Shown one piece after another: positions 8,842-18,700 of a stretch of 64,000 nucleotides of DNA. The notes below the pieces were generated by a model. That model saw only the letters and a program-made list of their open reading frames with translations, was not told the DNA's origin and made no database searches. Position numbers and translations under genes: made by a program. The stretch's first letter is position 1; every line of letters begins with the position of its first letter. This DNA comes from Hyphomicrobiales bacterium (GTDB lineage Bacteria; Pseudomonadota; Alphaproteobacteria; Rhizobiales; Rhizobiaceae). The stretch is taken from NCBI GenBank assembly GCA_900469445.1, contig UBXM01000023.1, forward strand, positions 124,001-188,000, read 5' to 3'.

Positions 8842-10410
8842 TTACTGGGCAGCCTTGTACTGGCGGTCATAGGCCGACTGCATGATCTTGATGACCTCGT
8901 CATAACCGAGAGCCGTCAGCCGCTTTTTGTAGGCATCCCAGCCGGTATCGACGTCCTGGGCACCGAGCACCCATGTCTGCTGCATCTCGGTCATGTAGGT
9001 GAGAAGGCTCGGCCAGTAGCGGTCGAAGGTCGCCTTCTCATCGGCGTTTAACGAGACGCCCATGAACTCGTCCTTGAGGCAGTTGCACTTGTCGTAGAGG
9101 TCAATGCCTTCGAGCGCGATCTTGTTGGTCCATTGGCGCTCGTACTCGTAGTCCATCCAGTATCCGCGCGGGACCTGTGCGCCTACCGCCCAGAGCTGGG
9201 CGTTGACCGGATCCTTGTTCTCCAGCACTTCCTTTTTGAACTGCGGCTTGCCGTCGACCATCTCGTAAGTCTTTCCCTCGACACCGAAATTCGACAGCAG
9301 GCGCCCCTGCTGAGAGAACCAGAAATCGAAATACTTGATCGTTTCGACGGGATGTTCGTTTGTGGCCGAGATCGCCCATCCGACAGGCTGGACGCGCAGC
9401 CTGCGAGAATCCTCGAACCGTTGGCCGGAAGCCGTCTTCGGCGGCAGCATAGGCTTCAGCGCAAAACCTTCGATCTTTGGCGACAATGCGTCGTTATAGG
9501 TCGAGGTGCTGGCGAACCAGTCATGAGTCATGCCGCCGAGATTGTTGCCCAGAAGATATTCGCGCGAACGGGCGCCGCGGGTGAAAATCTCCTTGTCGAT
9601 CAGGCCCTCCTTGTACCACTTGGCGACATTGGAAATGCCGGTTTTGTAGTTCTCCTCCGCCCAGGGGTGACGAAGCTGGCCGTCATAGACGGCGAAGTCG
9701 CCATATCGCTCGGACCCGGAAACGCGTGCATCCCACAGATTGATGAGGCGGACGGCATCGATTTCCTCGCGGGCAAAATACGGGACCTCGTCCTTTTTGC
9801 CGTTGCCGTTAGGGTCCTTGTCGCGGAAGGCCTTGAGAACCTCGTAGACCTCTTCAGGCGTTTCCGGCTGCTTCAGGCCGAGCTTGTCCAGCCAGTCCTG
9901 GCGGATGAACCAGCCGCGAGAGTATTTCCCATCCGGCACATATGGAATGAAGTAGAGCTTGCCGTCCGGTCCGGAAATCGCGTTGCGGATGTCCTTGTGG
10001 CTATCGAAAAACGCCTTGAGGTTCGGAGCATTTTCCTCGATCAGGTCGTCGAGTGGAATGAACGCGCCTTCCAGCCCGTAGCGGATGAAGTCCTCCTTCA
10101 AGCCACCGTTCGCATCGCCGCCTACGATATCCGGGAGATCACCTGAGGCGATCAGCAGGTTGAAGGCATCGCGGCTGCTCGTGGTCGCCAGCGACGCGAC
10201 GTTGCGGACGTGGATATTGGTGATCTCTGCAGCCTTCTGCTCCACAGGCCACTTTTCCGAATAGACGTATTTGTCGCGGAAGTGGAAATGGATCGTCAGT
10301 TCCAGAGGGTCTTCGGATATCTTGCCGGCATCCTGTGCGGAGACGGGCAAGGCCATTGTCATGGCTGTCATCAACGCCAGAAGGGGCGCGCCTTTTCGTA
10401 GTGTTCTCAC
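8842..10410 (-). CDS. AlgQ-like extracellular solute-binding protein
   Basis: A 522-residue periplasmic binding protein with a Sec signal peptide (hydrophobic 10-24, cleavage near VSA-QD). Residues 199-208 (DPNGNGKKDE) give the DxNxNxKxDE calcium loop that I recall from Sphingomonas AlgQ1/AlgQ2, which bind alginate oligosaccharides. The size fits the large AlgQ/LplA class rather than the usual 400-residue sugar-binding proteins. Membrane genes of the matching type lie just upstream. The protein would deliver unsaturated or saturated uronate oligosaccharides to the permease pair. Regulation is probably through the GntR protein encoded at the head of the operon. Confidence 0.85.
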   Translation of the reverse strand: MRTLRKGAPLLALMTAMTMALPVSAQDAGKISEDPLELTIHFHFRDKYVYSEKWPVEQKAAEITNIHVRNVASLATTSSRDAFNLLIASGDLPDIVGGDANGGLKEDFIRYGLEGAFIPLDDLIEENAPNLKAFFDSHKDIRNAISGPDGKLYFIPYVPDGKYSRGWFIRQDWLDKLGLKQPETPEEVYEVLKAFRDKDPNGNGKKDEVPYFAREEIDAVRLINLWDARVSGSERYGDFAVYDGQLRHPWAEENYKTGISNVAKWYKEGLIDKEIFTRGARSREYLLGNNLGGMTHDWFASTSTYNDALSPKIEGFALKPMLPPKTASGQRFEDSRRLRVQPVGWAISATNEHPVETIKYFDFWFSQQGRLLSNFGVEGKTYEMVDGKPQFKKEVLENKDPVNAQLWAVGAQVPRGYWMDYEYERQWTNKIALEGIDLYDKCNCLKDEFMGVSLNADEKATFDRYWPSLLTYMTEMQQTWVLGAQDVDTGWDAYKKRLTALGYDEVIKIMQSAYDRQYKAAQ

Positions 10411-10431
10411 AGGTTCTCCTCCCTTGTGCAG

Positions 10432-11313
10432 CTACTCTTTGACCCCGCCCAGCAGAATTCCCTTGGTGAAATACTTCTGTGCGTAGGGGTAAATGATGAG
10501 AACGGGGATGATCGACGCGATCATGATCGCGGAGGTGACCGTCTCGAACGAATAGTGGGCCGTCAGCAGGCTCGAGGCGAATTCGTCGTTCGAATTGAGA
10601 TCGACGATGACGCGCTTCAGATAGACCTGCAGCGGGATCTTTTCTTCGCCACGCAACAGGACCATCGCCCAGAAATAGCCGTTCCAACGCGAGACGATGC
10701 AAAACAGCGCCACTGTAACGATGGCTGGTTTGGATAGCGGGATGAAGACCTTCCAGAGCAATTGCAGCTCGCTGGCCCCGTCCATCTTGGCGGCTTCCTC
10801 GAAGGATTTCGGCACCGCCTCGAAGAAGTTGCGCAACAGGATGACATTGAAGGCACTGGCCGCGAAACCGATGATGATGCCGAAGCGGCTGTCGAGAAGT
10901 CCTAGATCCCGCATGTTCAGGAAGAACGGGATCATGCCAGCATGGAACCAGAGCGTGAAGGCTATGGCGATATTGAAGAAGGTCCGGCCGCGCAGCCGTT
11001 TGCGCGATAGCGCATAGGCGCCCGGGATCATGATCAGCAGGCTCATGAAAGTACCGCCGAACGTGTAGATGAATGTATTGCCGTAGGCGATCCAGAACAT
11101 CCGGTCGGACAGGACGTGTTCATAGGCTGCAAGCGTGACATCGACCGGCCAGAGCGTCACGCGCCCGGCAGTCACGGCCGCGCCGGAAGAAATCGAGACG
11201 GCGGCGACGTAGATGAACGGATAAAGCGTCGACAGGACGAACAGGCTTAAAAGAATGGCGTTGGCCCAGCCGAAGATCTTGTCGCCGCGGGAATAGAGAT
11301 TGAAACTTTTCAT
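10432..11313 (-). CDS. AlgM2-like carbohydrate ABC permease
   Basis: A 293-residue inner-membrane permease with six predicted membrane segments and the EAA loop (EAAKMDGASELQLLWKVFIPLSKPA), of the YtcP/AlgM2 class. The start at 11313 is chosen because GAGGAG lies 5 bases upstream; the longer open frame upstream runs through the preceding permease gene. The adjacent genes encode its partner permease and the large binding protein, so it is one half of the oligo-uronate channel. Ten bases separate it from the upstream permease gene. Confidence 0.87.
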   Translation of the reverse strand: MKSFNLYSRGDKIFGWANAILLSLFVLSTLYPFIYVAAVSISSGAAVTAGRVTLWPVDVTLAAYEHVLSDRMFWIAYGNTFIYTFGGTFMSLLIMIPGAYALSRKRLRGRTFFNIAIAFTLWFHAGMIPFFLNMRDLGLLDSRFGIIIGFAASAFNVILLRNFFEAVPKSFEEAAKMDGASELQLLWKVFIPLSKPAIVTVALFCIVSRWNGYFWAMVLLRGEEKIPLQVYLKRVIVDLNSNDEFASSLLTAHYSFETVTSAIMIASIIPVLIIYPYAQKYFTKGILLGGVKE

Positions 11314-11323
11314 CTTCAGCTCC

Positions 11324-12249
11324 TCACCAAAGCGATGTCGATGAGACTCTTCGGCTGATACGATTTGCCGAATAGACAAGGACAAAAGCGATGACCGCGT
11401 TGAACAGGCCGGCAGCTGTTGCCAGGTCGTACTGGGTCCCTTGCAGGCCGGTGCGGTAGATGAATGTCGAGACGACGTCAGCCGACTCATAGGTGGATGG
11501 GCGATAGAGAAGGATGATGTATTCGAACCCGACCTCGACCAGATTGCCGATTCGGATAATCAGCATGATCACGATCGTTGGCAGGATGCAGGGCAGGGTA
11601 ATGCGCCACATCATCTGCCAGCGCGAGGCGCCGTCGACACGGGCGGATTCGTAAAGCGTGGGGCTGACGCCGGCGATCGCGGCGAGATAGACGATCGACT
11701 CGAAACCCGACTCTTTCCAGACCGAAGAACCGATGAAAACAGGCCGGAACCATTCCGGCTGGGTTAGGAAATAGATCGGCTCCAGACCTATCCCCTTCAG
11801 GAACAGATTGACGATGCCGATGGAGGGCGAAAGGAAGTTGATGACAATGCCTGCAACGATGACCACCGAAATGAAATGCGGCAGGTAAACGATCGTCTGC
11901 GCCCAGCGGCGACCAACCTCGTTCTGAACCTCGTTGAACATCAGCGCTAGAATGATCGGCACGGGAAACGCAAAGATCAGTCCAAGGCCGCTTATGGTGA
12001 TCGTGTTCCAGAAGGCACGGACGAACATGTCGTTCTGGAAAAGCTCCACGAAGTTTGCGAAACCGACCCAAGGGCTTTTCTCGATGCCACGGAAAATCGA
12101 AAAGTCCTGGAAAGCAATGACCAGACCATACATCGGCTTGTAGAGAAACAGCGCAAACCAGATGGCCATCGGCGCAAGCAATAGATAAAGCTGCCAGTCG
12201 CGGCGAACGTCTCCCCACAGATCATGCAGGCGTTGCTGATAGGTCTGTT

Positions 12250-12253
<4 letters not shown>
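11324..12253 (-). CDS. AlgM1-like sugar ABC permease
   Basis: A 309-residue inner-membrane permease of the LplB/AlgM1 class. A cytoplasmic N-terminus precedes the first membrane helix (LYLLLAPMAIWFALFLYKP), then five further segments and an EAA-type loop (ESARVDGASRWQMMWRITLP). The start codon overlaps the stop of the ATPase gene by 4 bases, indicating coupled translation. With the next permease it should form the heterodimeric channel of an oligosaccharide importer energised by the upstream ATPase. Confidence 0.87.
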
Positions 12254-13365
<1,112 letters not shown>

Positions 13366-13399
13366 GTAAGGCCCCTCCTCAAAAGCCTTGAATGTTCCG

Positions 13400-14188
13400 T
13401 CAGGCGGGGGCCTTGGCTCCTCGTGACACGCGCTTCCTCGTGACGCGCGTGTTGACCTGTTCGATGAAGGTCCAAATTTTCGGGTTCTTAGAGAGTTCTG
13501 CGATCTTGGATTCAAGCGAACCAAGATGGCACTGAATGGCCTCGCGAGCTGCTTCCACATTGCCGGATTCAATCGCGTTGACGATCGCTTCGTGTTCCTC
13601 GATCACCTTTTCGGTCCGGCGAACCGCAAAAACGCGCTTTAGGTGGCGCATCCGGTCCATTTCGCCTTTCGCCTGATTGACGACGCTCCATGCACCAGGC
13701 AGGCGGGCCGCGGCAAAAATCGTGCGGTGAAACTCTTCGTCCAGCAGGAAGAAATCGGTGAACTCCTCATCCTGCGCAGCCGTTCGCTGCTGGGATACGC
13801 AGGTTTTCAAACGGGCGATATCTTCCAGCGAATGTCGCTTGGTCGCCTCGATAACTGCGCCTTCTTCCAGCCTGAAACGGATGAAGCAAGCTTCCATGTA
13901 GCGCTGCACGTCGATCGGCGAAATATAGGTGCCGCCTTGCGGAACGACCGTAACGAAACCTTCTTCGGCAAGGCGAATGATGGCCTCGCGCACGGGCGTC
14001 TTGCTGACATGCAGCAGCGCAGCGATTTCCTTTTCCGACAGCGCGCGCCCGGGAAGCAGCTTTACCTCGACAATCAGTTTGCGAAGTAGAGCGTGGATTC
14101 GGTTCGTCATGTTCCCGCCCACCGGCAAATCCTGCGGCATGACGAGATCAGACAAGGGCAGCGATGGAAATTCAAGATCGTTAGACAT
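13400..14188 (-). CDS. GntR-family regulator, FadR/FCD subclass
   Basis: A 262-residue regulator with an N-terminal winged helix (SEKEIAALLHVSKTPVREAIIRLAEEGFV) and a helical FCD effector domain (about 105-230), whose Asp/His metal-ligand positions include EFHRTIFAAA. FCD proteins usually bind organic or sugar acids and release DNA. The gene heads the uronate operon and is divergent from the RraA gene, so it probably represses both from the 146-base gap. An ATG at 14188 is chosen; a TTG at 14200 is in frame but neither has a strong SD. The last residues are very basic. Confidence 0.87.
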   Translation of the reverse strand: MSNDLEFPSLPLSDLVMPQDLPVGGNMTNRIHALLRKLIVEVKLLPGRALSEKEIAALLHVSKTPVREAIIRLAEEGFVTVVPQGGTYISPIDVQRYMEACFIRFRLEEGAVIEATKRHSLEDIARLKTCVSQQRTAAQDEEFTDFFLLDEEFHRTIFAAARLPGAWSVVNQAKGEMDRMRHLKRVFAVRRTEKVIEEHEAIVNAIESGNVEAAREAIQCHLGSLESKIAELSKNPKIWTFIEQVNTRVTRKRVSRGAKAPA

Positions 14189-14218
14189 ATCACTTGCCAA
14201 ACTGAGATATCAGAATGG

Positions 14219-14255
14219 AACTTGACATATTTGTTTTGTTTCTGTGAGTCAAGTT
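14219..14255. promoter_or_regulatory. Inverted repeat between gntR-type gene and rraA-type gene
   Basis: AACTTGAC at 14219-14226 is matched by GTCAAGTT at 14248-14255, with 21 AT-rich bases between. It lies in the divergent promoter region and is a candidate operator for the GntR/FCD protein, although FCD sites are usually more compact. TTGACA at 14222 could be a -35 box. Confidence 0.35.
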
Positions 14256-14334
14256 ACGGTGTGTCGCAGAGGACCGATCGCTGTCGTCGAGCGACGGGTC
14301 CGATTGATCAACTGACAAAAGTCCAGGAGAGACA

Positions 14335-15045
14335 ATGAATCCTTCCACCCGCGATAAACTAATGGGCGTATCCGTCGCGACGCTCTGCTCGGCGCTTTAT
14401 AAGCGCGGTCTGAAGAACCAAACGATCCAGGATGTGCGTCCCGTTCGTACGAAGGGGCGCAACATGGTCGGCCCGGCATTTACGCTGCGCTATATGCCGG
14501 CGCGCGAAGACCGCAATCCGATGACGGTGTTTCGTGATCCGAAGCACCCACAGCGCCTTGCAATCGAGACCTGCCCGGAAGGGCATGTGCTGGTGATGGA
14601 CAGTCGAAAGGATGCACGGGCGGCTTCTGCCGGCGATATCCTCATCACCCGGCTGATGGTGCGCGGCGGGGCAGGGGTGGTTACTGATGGCGGTTTTCGA
14701 GATGCAATGACAATCGGCGAGTTGGATATCCCGGCCTATCACAACCGTCCCTCCAGCCCGACAAATCTGACGCTTCACGAGGCGATCGACATCAACGTGC
14801 CCATCGGCTGCGGCGATGTGGCTGTGTTTCCGGGGGACGTCATGGTTGGCGATGACGACAGCGTCGTCGTCATTCCGGCCGAGATCGCCGACGAGATCGC
14901 TGACGAGGCGGTCGAGATGACGGCTTACGAGGATTTCGTCGTCGAGCGGGTGAAGGCGGGCCACACGATTACCGGGCTCTACCCCGCGACCGAGGAGGAC
15001 AACCTGTCGATATTTGCCGAATGGCGAAGGAAATCAGGACGATGA
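14335..15045 (+). CDS. RraA-family aldolase/decarboxylase-like protein
   Basis: A 236-residue protein of the RraA/HMG-CHA aldolase family. It carries the conserved GDILITRLMVRGGAGVVTDGGFRD region with the Arg-Asp pair (FRD) that binds keto-acid and Mg2+, and the downstream PGDVMVGDDDSVVVIP segment. Members cleave 4-hydroxy-4-methyl-2-oxoglutarate-type or related 2-oxo acids, or decarboxylate oxaloacetate; true RNase E inhibitors are shorter. An AGGAG SD precedes the ATG. Divergent from the uronate operon and beside its regulator, it may handle a keto-acid product such as that formed by the glucarate-type dehydratase (inference). A second RraA paralogue lies at 34421-35107. Confidence 0.8.
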   Translation: MNPSTRDKLMGVSVATLCSALYKRGLKNQTIQDVRPVRTKGRNMVGPAFTLRYMPAREDRNPMTVFRDPKHPQRLAIETCPEGHVLVMDSRKDARAASAGDILITRLMVRGGAGVVTDGGFRDAMTIGELDIPAYHNRPSSPTNLTLHEAIDINVPIGCGDVAVFPGDVMVGDDDSVVVIPAEIADEIADEAVEMTAYEDFVVERVKAGHTITGLYPATEEDNLSIFAEWRRKSGR

Positions 15046-15648
15046 ACGTCAGCCGTGCTTTTCTCGTCATGAACCGCCATAAACGTGACCGTATTTAACC
15101 TCGATCCGACATCAAAGGCTAAGTGAGCTGCTATCCGGTAGCCGACGGCTTCCACCTCATATTCGAGAAGGCGAGTTCAGTTGACACGGTGAGGTAAGTC
15201 GCAGAGCACCAGAATCTCAAGTGAAAATGCATTTGCTCTCTTGTCGAGCATGCTTCGGTACCCCCGAATTCGCTAAGCCATTGAAGTGGCGATCAGTTAG
15301 GAAAACACAGTACGGGTTGCACCTTCGATTTGCTTCGAGACATTAGGGAAACCAAGGCTTTTACAAACCCCAAAGTTGATGGGAGTCCTTAATCTATTTC
15401 CTTACGACCCGTGAAAACTGGAATTGGGTAGTACATGCGCCCTAATAGCAGGGGCTGCTTAACTGGCTTAATTTGTGATCGGGATCGTCGGCATCACTAT
15501 CCTGACCCGGGTTGGGGTTGCTCGTTGCCAAGTGACCGTGTCCATCGCTTGCGACATCGCGTTGTCGCTGGGCGATGATGCGTTTGCGTGACTGTGCTCT
15601 GAAAACTGGAGCTGGCTTCGATCCCATGTTCACACGAAAGGAAGTACC
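15046..15648. other. 603-base gap before the first leader-peptide gene
   Basis: No convincing gene is seen on either strand. Base composition is clearly more AT-rich than the catabolic genes, especially 15200-15430. A long palindromic element lies at 15543-15577. The gap probably marks the left edge of the peptide island. Confidence 0.5.
15543..15577. promoter_or_regulatory. Nested palindrome upstream of the 81-residue peptide gene
   Basis: CATCGC (15543-15548) pairs with GCGATG (15572-15577), and inside it GCGACA (15551-15556) pairs with TGTCGC (15563-15568), around a 6-base centre. It ends 71 bases before the peptide start codon. It may be a hairpin in the 5' untranslated RNA or a binding site for the nearby LuxR-type response regulator. 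No promoter boxes could be assigned with confidence. Confidence 0.4.
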
Positions 15649-15894
15649 ATGAATAATCCACATGTAGAAAAGTCGATGACTGATACGACCATCTTCGAAT
15701 TGGATTTGAATGAGATCGAGGCCGTGAGCGGCGGTGTCTCTAACGACGCGGCATATGGCGCGTCGCTCGGCGCATCAGGCGGATTTCTGGCGCTGGGCCT
15801 GACCGTCGCGGCGCTCACCCCCGTTGGCATGGGCGTCATGCTCGGCGCATCGATCGCTTCTGCAGGTGCGGCAATCTATTACGCTGCGCAATGA
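15649..15894 (+). CDS. Double-glycine leader peptide, microcin/class II bacteriocin-like
   Basis: An 81-residue peptide with leader 1-29 ending in EIEAVSGG, then a 52-residue core rich in Gly and Ala (about 30-81). The core has small-residue motifs (GASLGASGG, GASIASAGA) and two hydrophobic stretches, as in membrane-active class II microcins and two-peptide bacteriocins. The leader has Val at -4, Ile at -7, Glu at -8 and Leu at -12, the C39-peptidase consensus. GGAAG lies 7 bases before the ATG. The exporter able to process it is encoded at 20050-22185. No immunity gene is evident beside it. Activity is inferred from leader and composition only. Confidence 0.75.
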   Translation: MNNPHVEKSMTDTTIFELDLNEIEAVSGGVSNDAAYGASLGASGGFLALGLTVAALTPVGMGVMLGASIASAGAAIYYAAQ

Positions 15895-16199
15895 TCTAGA
15901 AAACTACAGCGATGGCGGCAGTCAGGCCGCCATCGTCAAAAGCCAAGTGGATGCATCAGGTCCACCTTTCGAGAGGCAAGCGGTGCTCGCATTTCGACTG
16001 CCGGGATGTCTTGACCTTCGGCCGGCCGATTGTGTCGGAAGCGAGGTATGTGTCGAGTTAAAATTTGCACCGTCAGTCTTGCCAGGCTTTTGACCGGGTC
16101 CGCGGGCTGGTTCAATTCCAGTGACGGATCGGACAGCGATCCTCCCGCCCGCGACGGCAGCCCGCCGCGATCGGTCCGGCCTGCCTTCCACGTATAGAA

Positions 16200-16213
16200 C
16201 ACTAGTGCTAGTG
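16200..16213. promoter_or_regulatory. Palindrome CACTAGTGCTAGTG before the histidine kinase gene
   Basis: CACTAG and CTAGTG are exact inverted copies around a TG centre, about 33 bases before the kinase ATG. Its position suits an operator overlapping the promoter. The protein that would bind is unknown; the LuxR-type regulator encoded next door is one candidate. Confidence 0.3.
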
Positions 16214-16245
16214 GCTGAGAGCGGTGTGCAATGGCACATTGATAC

Positions 16246-17892
16246 ATGGGCAATGGGGGAGGGACGTTGGCGGTAAATCTCAAGCGTGATGTGAATACTG
16301 ATCTGGTCCACGCAATCCTTCGGGTTACGTCAATCATATGTATGACGACATACGGTGCAGTCCTTGTTGCGTCGGGGCTGGCCGAGCCGGAAAATGGCGG
16401 GCTGATCTATCTCGGCCTTGCTACCCTTGTGACCTCGCTCCTTTTCCTTATCTGGATCGTGAAATCGACCTATGGCCAGGCTTGGCGACATTGGGTTGCG
16501 ATGCTTCACGATTATTCGGCGATGACGATCGCCATGGCCATCGGCGGCGCTCCATTTATGCCGATCTACGCATTTGCGCTTTGCACTGTCGTCGGCCATG
16601 GGCTTCGCTACGGGCGTGAAGCGCTCTGGGGAGCAACTGCTATCCTGGTGGGCTCACTTCTCGTCACAATGCGCTTTAGCGACTACTGGCAGAACAATGT
16701 CTATCTCGGCATTACGATGATCGTGACGACCTTGATGCTGCCGATCTATGTAGGCATTCTCCTGAGCCGTCTGCAGACGGCCTATAGGGCGGAAAAGGAA
16801 CTCAGCCTTTCCAAATCGAAATTTCTTGCCCAGGCAAGCCACGATCTCAGGCAGCCGATCCACGCGATCAGCCTGTTCACGGCGTGTCTGCGCGATGCGG
16901 GGCTTGCTCGCAAGGAACTGGAGATGGTCGACAACATCGACCGCTCGCTGCAAGGTGTCTCCCGCTTGTTCAAATCGTTGCTGGATGTCTCGACGCTCGA
17001 CAGCGGACGTGTCGTGCCGAAGTTCGAAAACATCGCGATTGCCGATATTGTGGAGGATGTCGTTCGTCAGAACACGGAAAACGGGCTGCGAAACTGCTGT
17101 CAGATCCGGATCGTGAAATGCAGCCAGCGTGTTATTAGCGACCGTGCCCTGCTGACGACAATGCTGCAGAACATCGTCAACAACGCAATCAAATACGCCC
17201 CCGGTAAAACGATCCTCATCGGCTGCCGGCGTCAGGGCGCGACGCTGGCTTTATCTGTCGTTGATCAAGGGCCGGGGATTGAGGAAAGCCATCAGGCCAG
17301 GGTGTTCGACGAATTCTACCAGATCCGCGAACGCGGCGATCGTGACATCGAGGGTGTCGGGCTGGGGCTTTCTATCGTGTCGCGGCTTGCCAAACTTCTG
17401 TCCTTGGAGGTCCATCTTACCTCTCACCGTGGGCGCGGAACGATGGTGAGCCTGTCGGGTATTCCTGTCGCGGCTGCTCCCGCACCATCCGTCGGGCGCC
17501 CGCCGGCGCGCCCGACCGCCAGCGTCGAAGGGCTGCAGATCCTGTTGGTCGAGGATGACGAGGCGGTGTTAAACGCGACGGCGAGCCTCTTGCGCCGGTG
17601 GGGGTGCGAAGTGGAGGCCGTGAAGACGATTCCCGCACGCTCGATCTTTTGCGATCTTCTCATCACCGATTTCGATCTCGGCGGCAATGTCACCGGTTCG
17701 GACTGTATTGCGGAGGTCCGTCGGTTGGCAGATTGGGATGTGCCGGCGGTCGTGATGAGCGGGCATGATGCGGCTCGTGTTCGCGAAGACATCGGTGAAG
17801 AGACGATCCCGATCCTGTCAAAGCCGGTACGCCCGGCCGAGCTGCGGTCCGTCATCATGGCGGCCGCTATGGATGCGTCGGACCGCAGCTGA
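16246..17892 (+). CDS. Hybrid sensor histidine kinase with C-terminal receiver
   Basis: A 548-residue protein. About six hydrophobic segments fill residues 20-180, with no large periplasmic loop. A HisKA domain follows with phospho-His in QASHDLRQPIHA, then a HATPase domain with N-box NIVNNAIKYAP, G1 VVDQGPGIE and G2 GVGLGLSIV. After a Pro/Ala linker comes a receiver (about 428-540) with VEDDE, phosphoacceptor Asp in LLITDFDL and Lys in LSKPVRP. It is convergent with the LuxR-type response regulator gene, 11 bases away, and the two probably form one pathway controlling the peptide island. An alternative TTG start at 16267 has the better SD (GGGGGAGGG). Confidence 0.9.
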   Translation: MGNGGGTLAVNLKRDVNTDLVHAILRVTSIICMTTYGAVLVASGLAEPENGGLIYLGLATLVTSLLFLIWIVKSTYGQAWRHWVAMLHDYSAMTIAMAIGGAPFMPIYAFALCTVVGHGLRYGREALWGATAILVGSLLVTMRFSDYWQNNVYLGITMIVTTLMLPIYVGILLSRLQTAYRAEKELSLSKSKFLAQASHDLRQPIHAISLFTACLRDAGLARKELEMVDNIDRSLQGVSRLFKSLLDVSTLDSGRVVPKFENIAIADIVEDVVRQNTENGLRNCCQIRIVKCSQRVISDRALLTTMLQNIVNNAIKYAPGKTILIGCRRQGATLALSVVDQGPGIEESHQARVFDEFYQIRERGDRDIEGVGLGLSIVSRLAKLLSLEVHLTSHRGRGTMVSLSGIPVAAAPAPSVGRPPARPTASVEGLQILLVEDDEAVLNATASLLRRWGCEVEAVKTIPARSIFCDLLITDFDLGGNVTGSDCIAEVRRLADWDVPAVVMSGHDAARVREDIGEETIPILSKPVRPAELRSVIMAAAMDASDRS

Positions 17893-17903
17893 ACGTCTGG
17901 AAA

Positions 17904-18524
17904 TCAGGCGCGCATGGGGAGTAGGCCATCGTTGACCGCTTGCGAGACAGCAGCGGCCCTGGTTGTGACGCCGAGCGTCCTGAACAGGGCGGACACATGA
18001 ATCCGCACCGTGAATGGCGATATGCCGAGCACGATGGCGATCTCCTTGTTGCTCTTGCCTTCGGCAATATAGCGAAGCACATCGGATTGCCTGTCCGTCA
18101 GAAGCGGGGTGGTGATCGTATCCCCCTCAGGCACTCTCGTGATGACATCGCCTTCGCGGATCGCCGTCAGAGCTTCCGTCAGAACCTCGGGATGAACGGC
18201 CTTGTTGATGAAGCCGTTGACCCCGCAGGCTAGAACGTCATCGATGGTGAGCTTGTCGTCTGCCATCGAGACGACCACAATCGACGAACTTGCGAATTCA
18301 CGCCTGAGGGCCGGCAAGTCTTCCTTGATGCTGCGTCTGGTGAAGAACAGGTCCAATATGAACATTGACGGCGGCTCCTGCTGCGAGCGAGCCAACGTGA
18401 GAGCGTCGTTGAACGTGTCCGTTGCGGTAATCTCGGCGTTCGGCATCATCCGCGTCAACAGTGTCGTTAGACCGTCCCTGAACACGGGATGATCGTCCGC
18501 GACAATGATTGTGTCTTCTCGCAA
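17904..18524 (-). CDS. LuxR/NarL-type response regulator
   Basis: A 206-residue regulator with a receiver domain (VADDHPVFRDG; phosphoacceptor Asp in MFILDLFF; Lys in INKAV) and a C-terminal LuxR helix-turn-helix (LTDRQSDVLRYIAEGKSNKEIAIVLGISPFTVRIHVSALF). The TTG at 18524 is taken as start because GAGGAG lies about 8 bases upstream and the receiver fold begins immediately after; the open frame extends further but without domain content. It is downstream of the ATP-grasp gene on the same strand and convergent with the hybrid kinase, its likely partner. It probably controls peptide production or export. Confidence 0.88.
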   Translation of the reverse strand: MREDTIIVADDHPVFRDGLTTLLTRMMPNAEITATDTFNDALTLARSQQEPPSMFILDLFFTRRSIKEDLPALRREFASSSIVVVSMADDKLTIDDVLACGVNGFINKAVHPEVLTEALTAIREGDVITRVPEGDTITTPLLTDRQSDVLRYIAEGKSNKEIAIVLGISPFTVRIHVSALFRTLGVTTRAAAVSQAVNDGLLPMRA

Positions 18525-18700
18525 GGCTAAGTTCTCCTCTTCCACTCCTGCTCTGGACCAAGCGACACGAGCCGACTGAGATCTAGAGGGGCACCAGATC
18601 CCGCCATTGGTCGCTTCCAAGGAAGCATGACTTTGGAGGGGCTGAGATGGACAGGGCAGGACAGATTTCAATAGCTGGATCTAGCAGGTACAGCGCGGCT

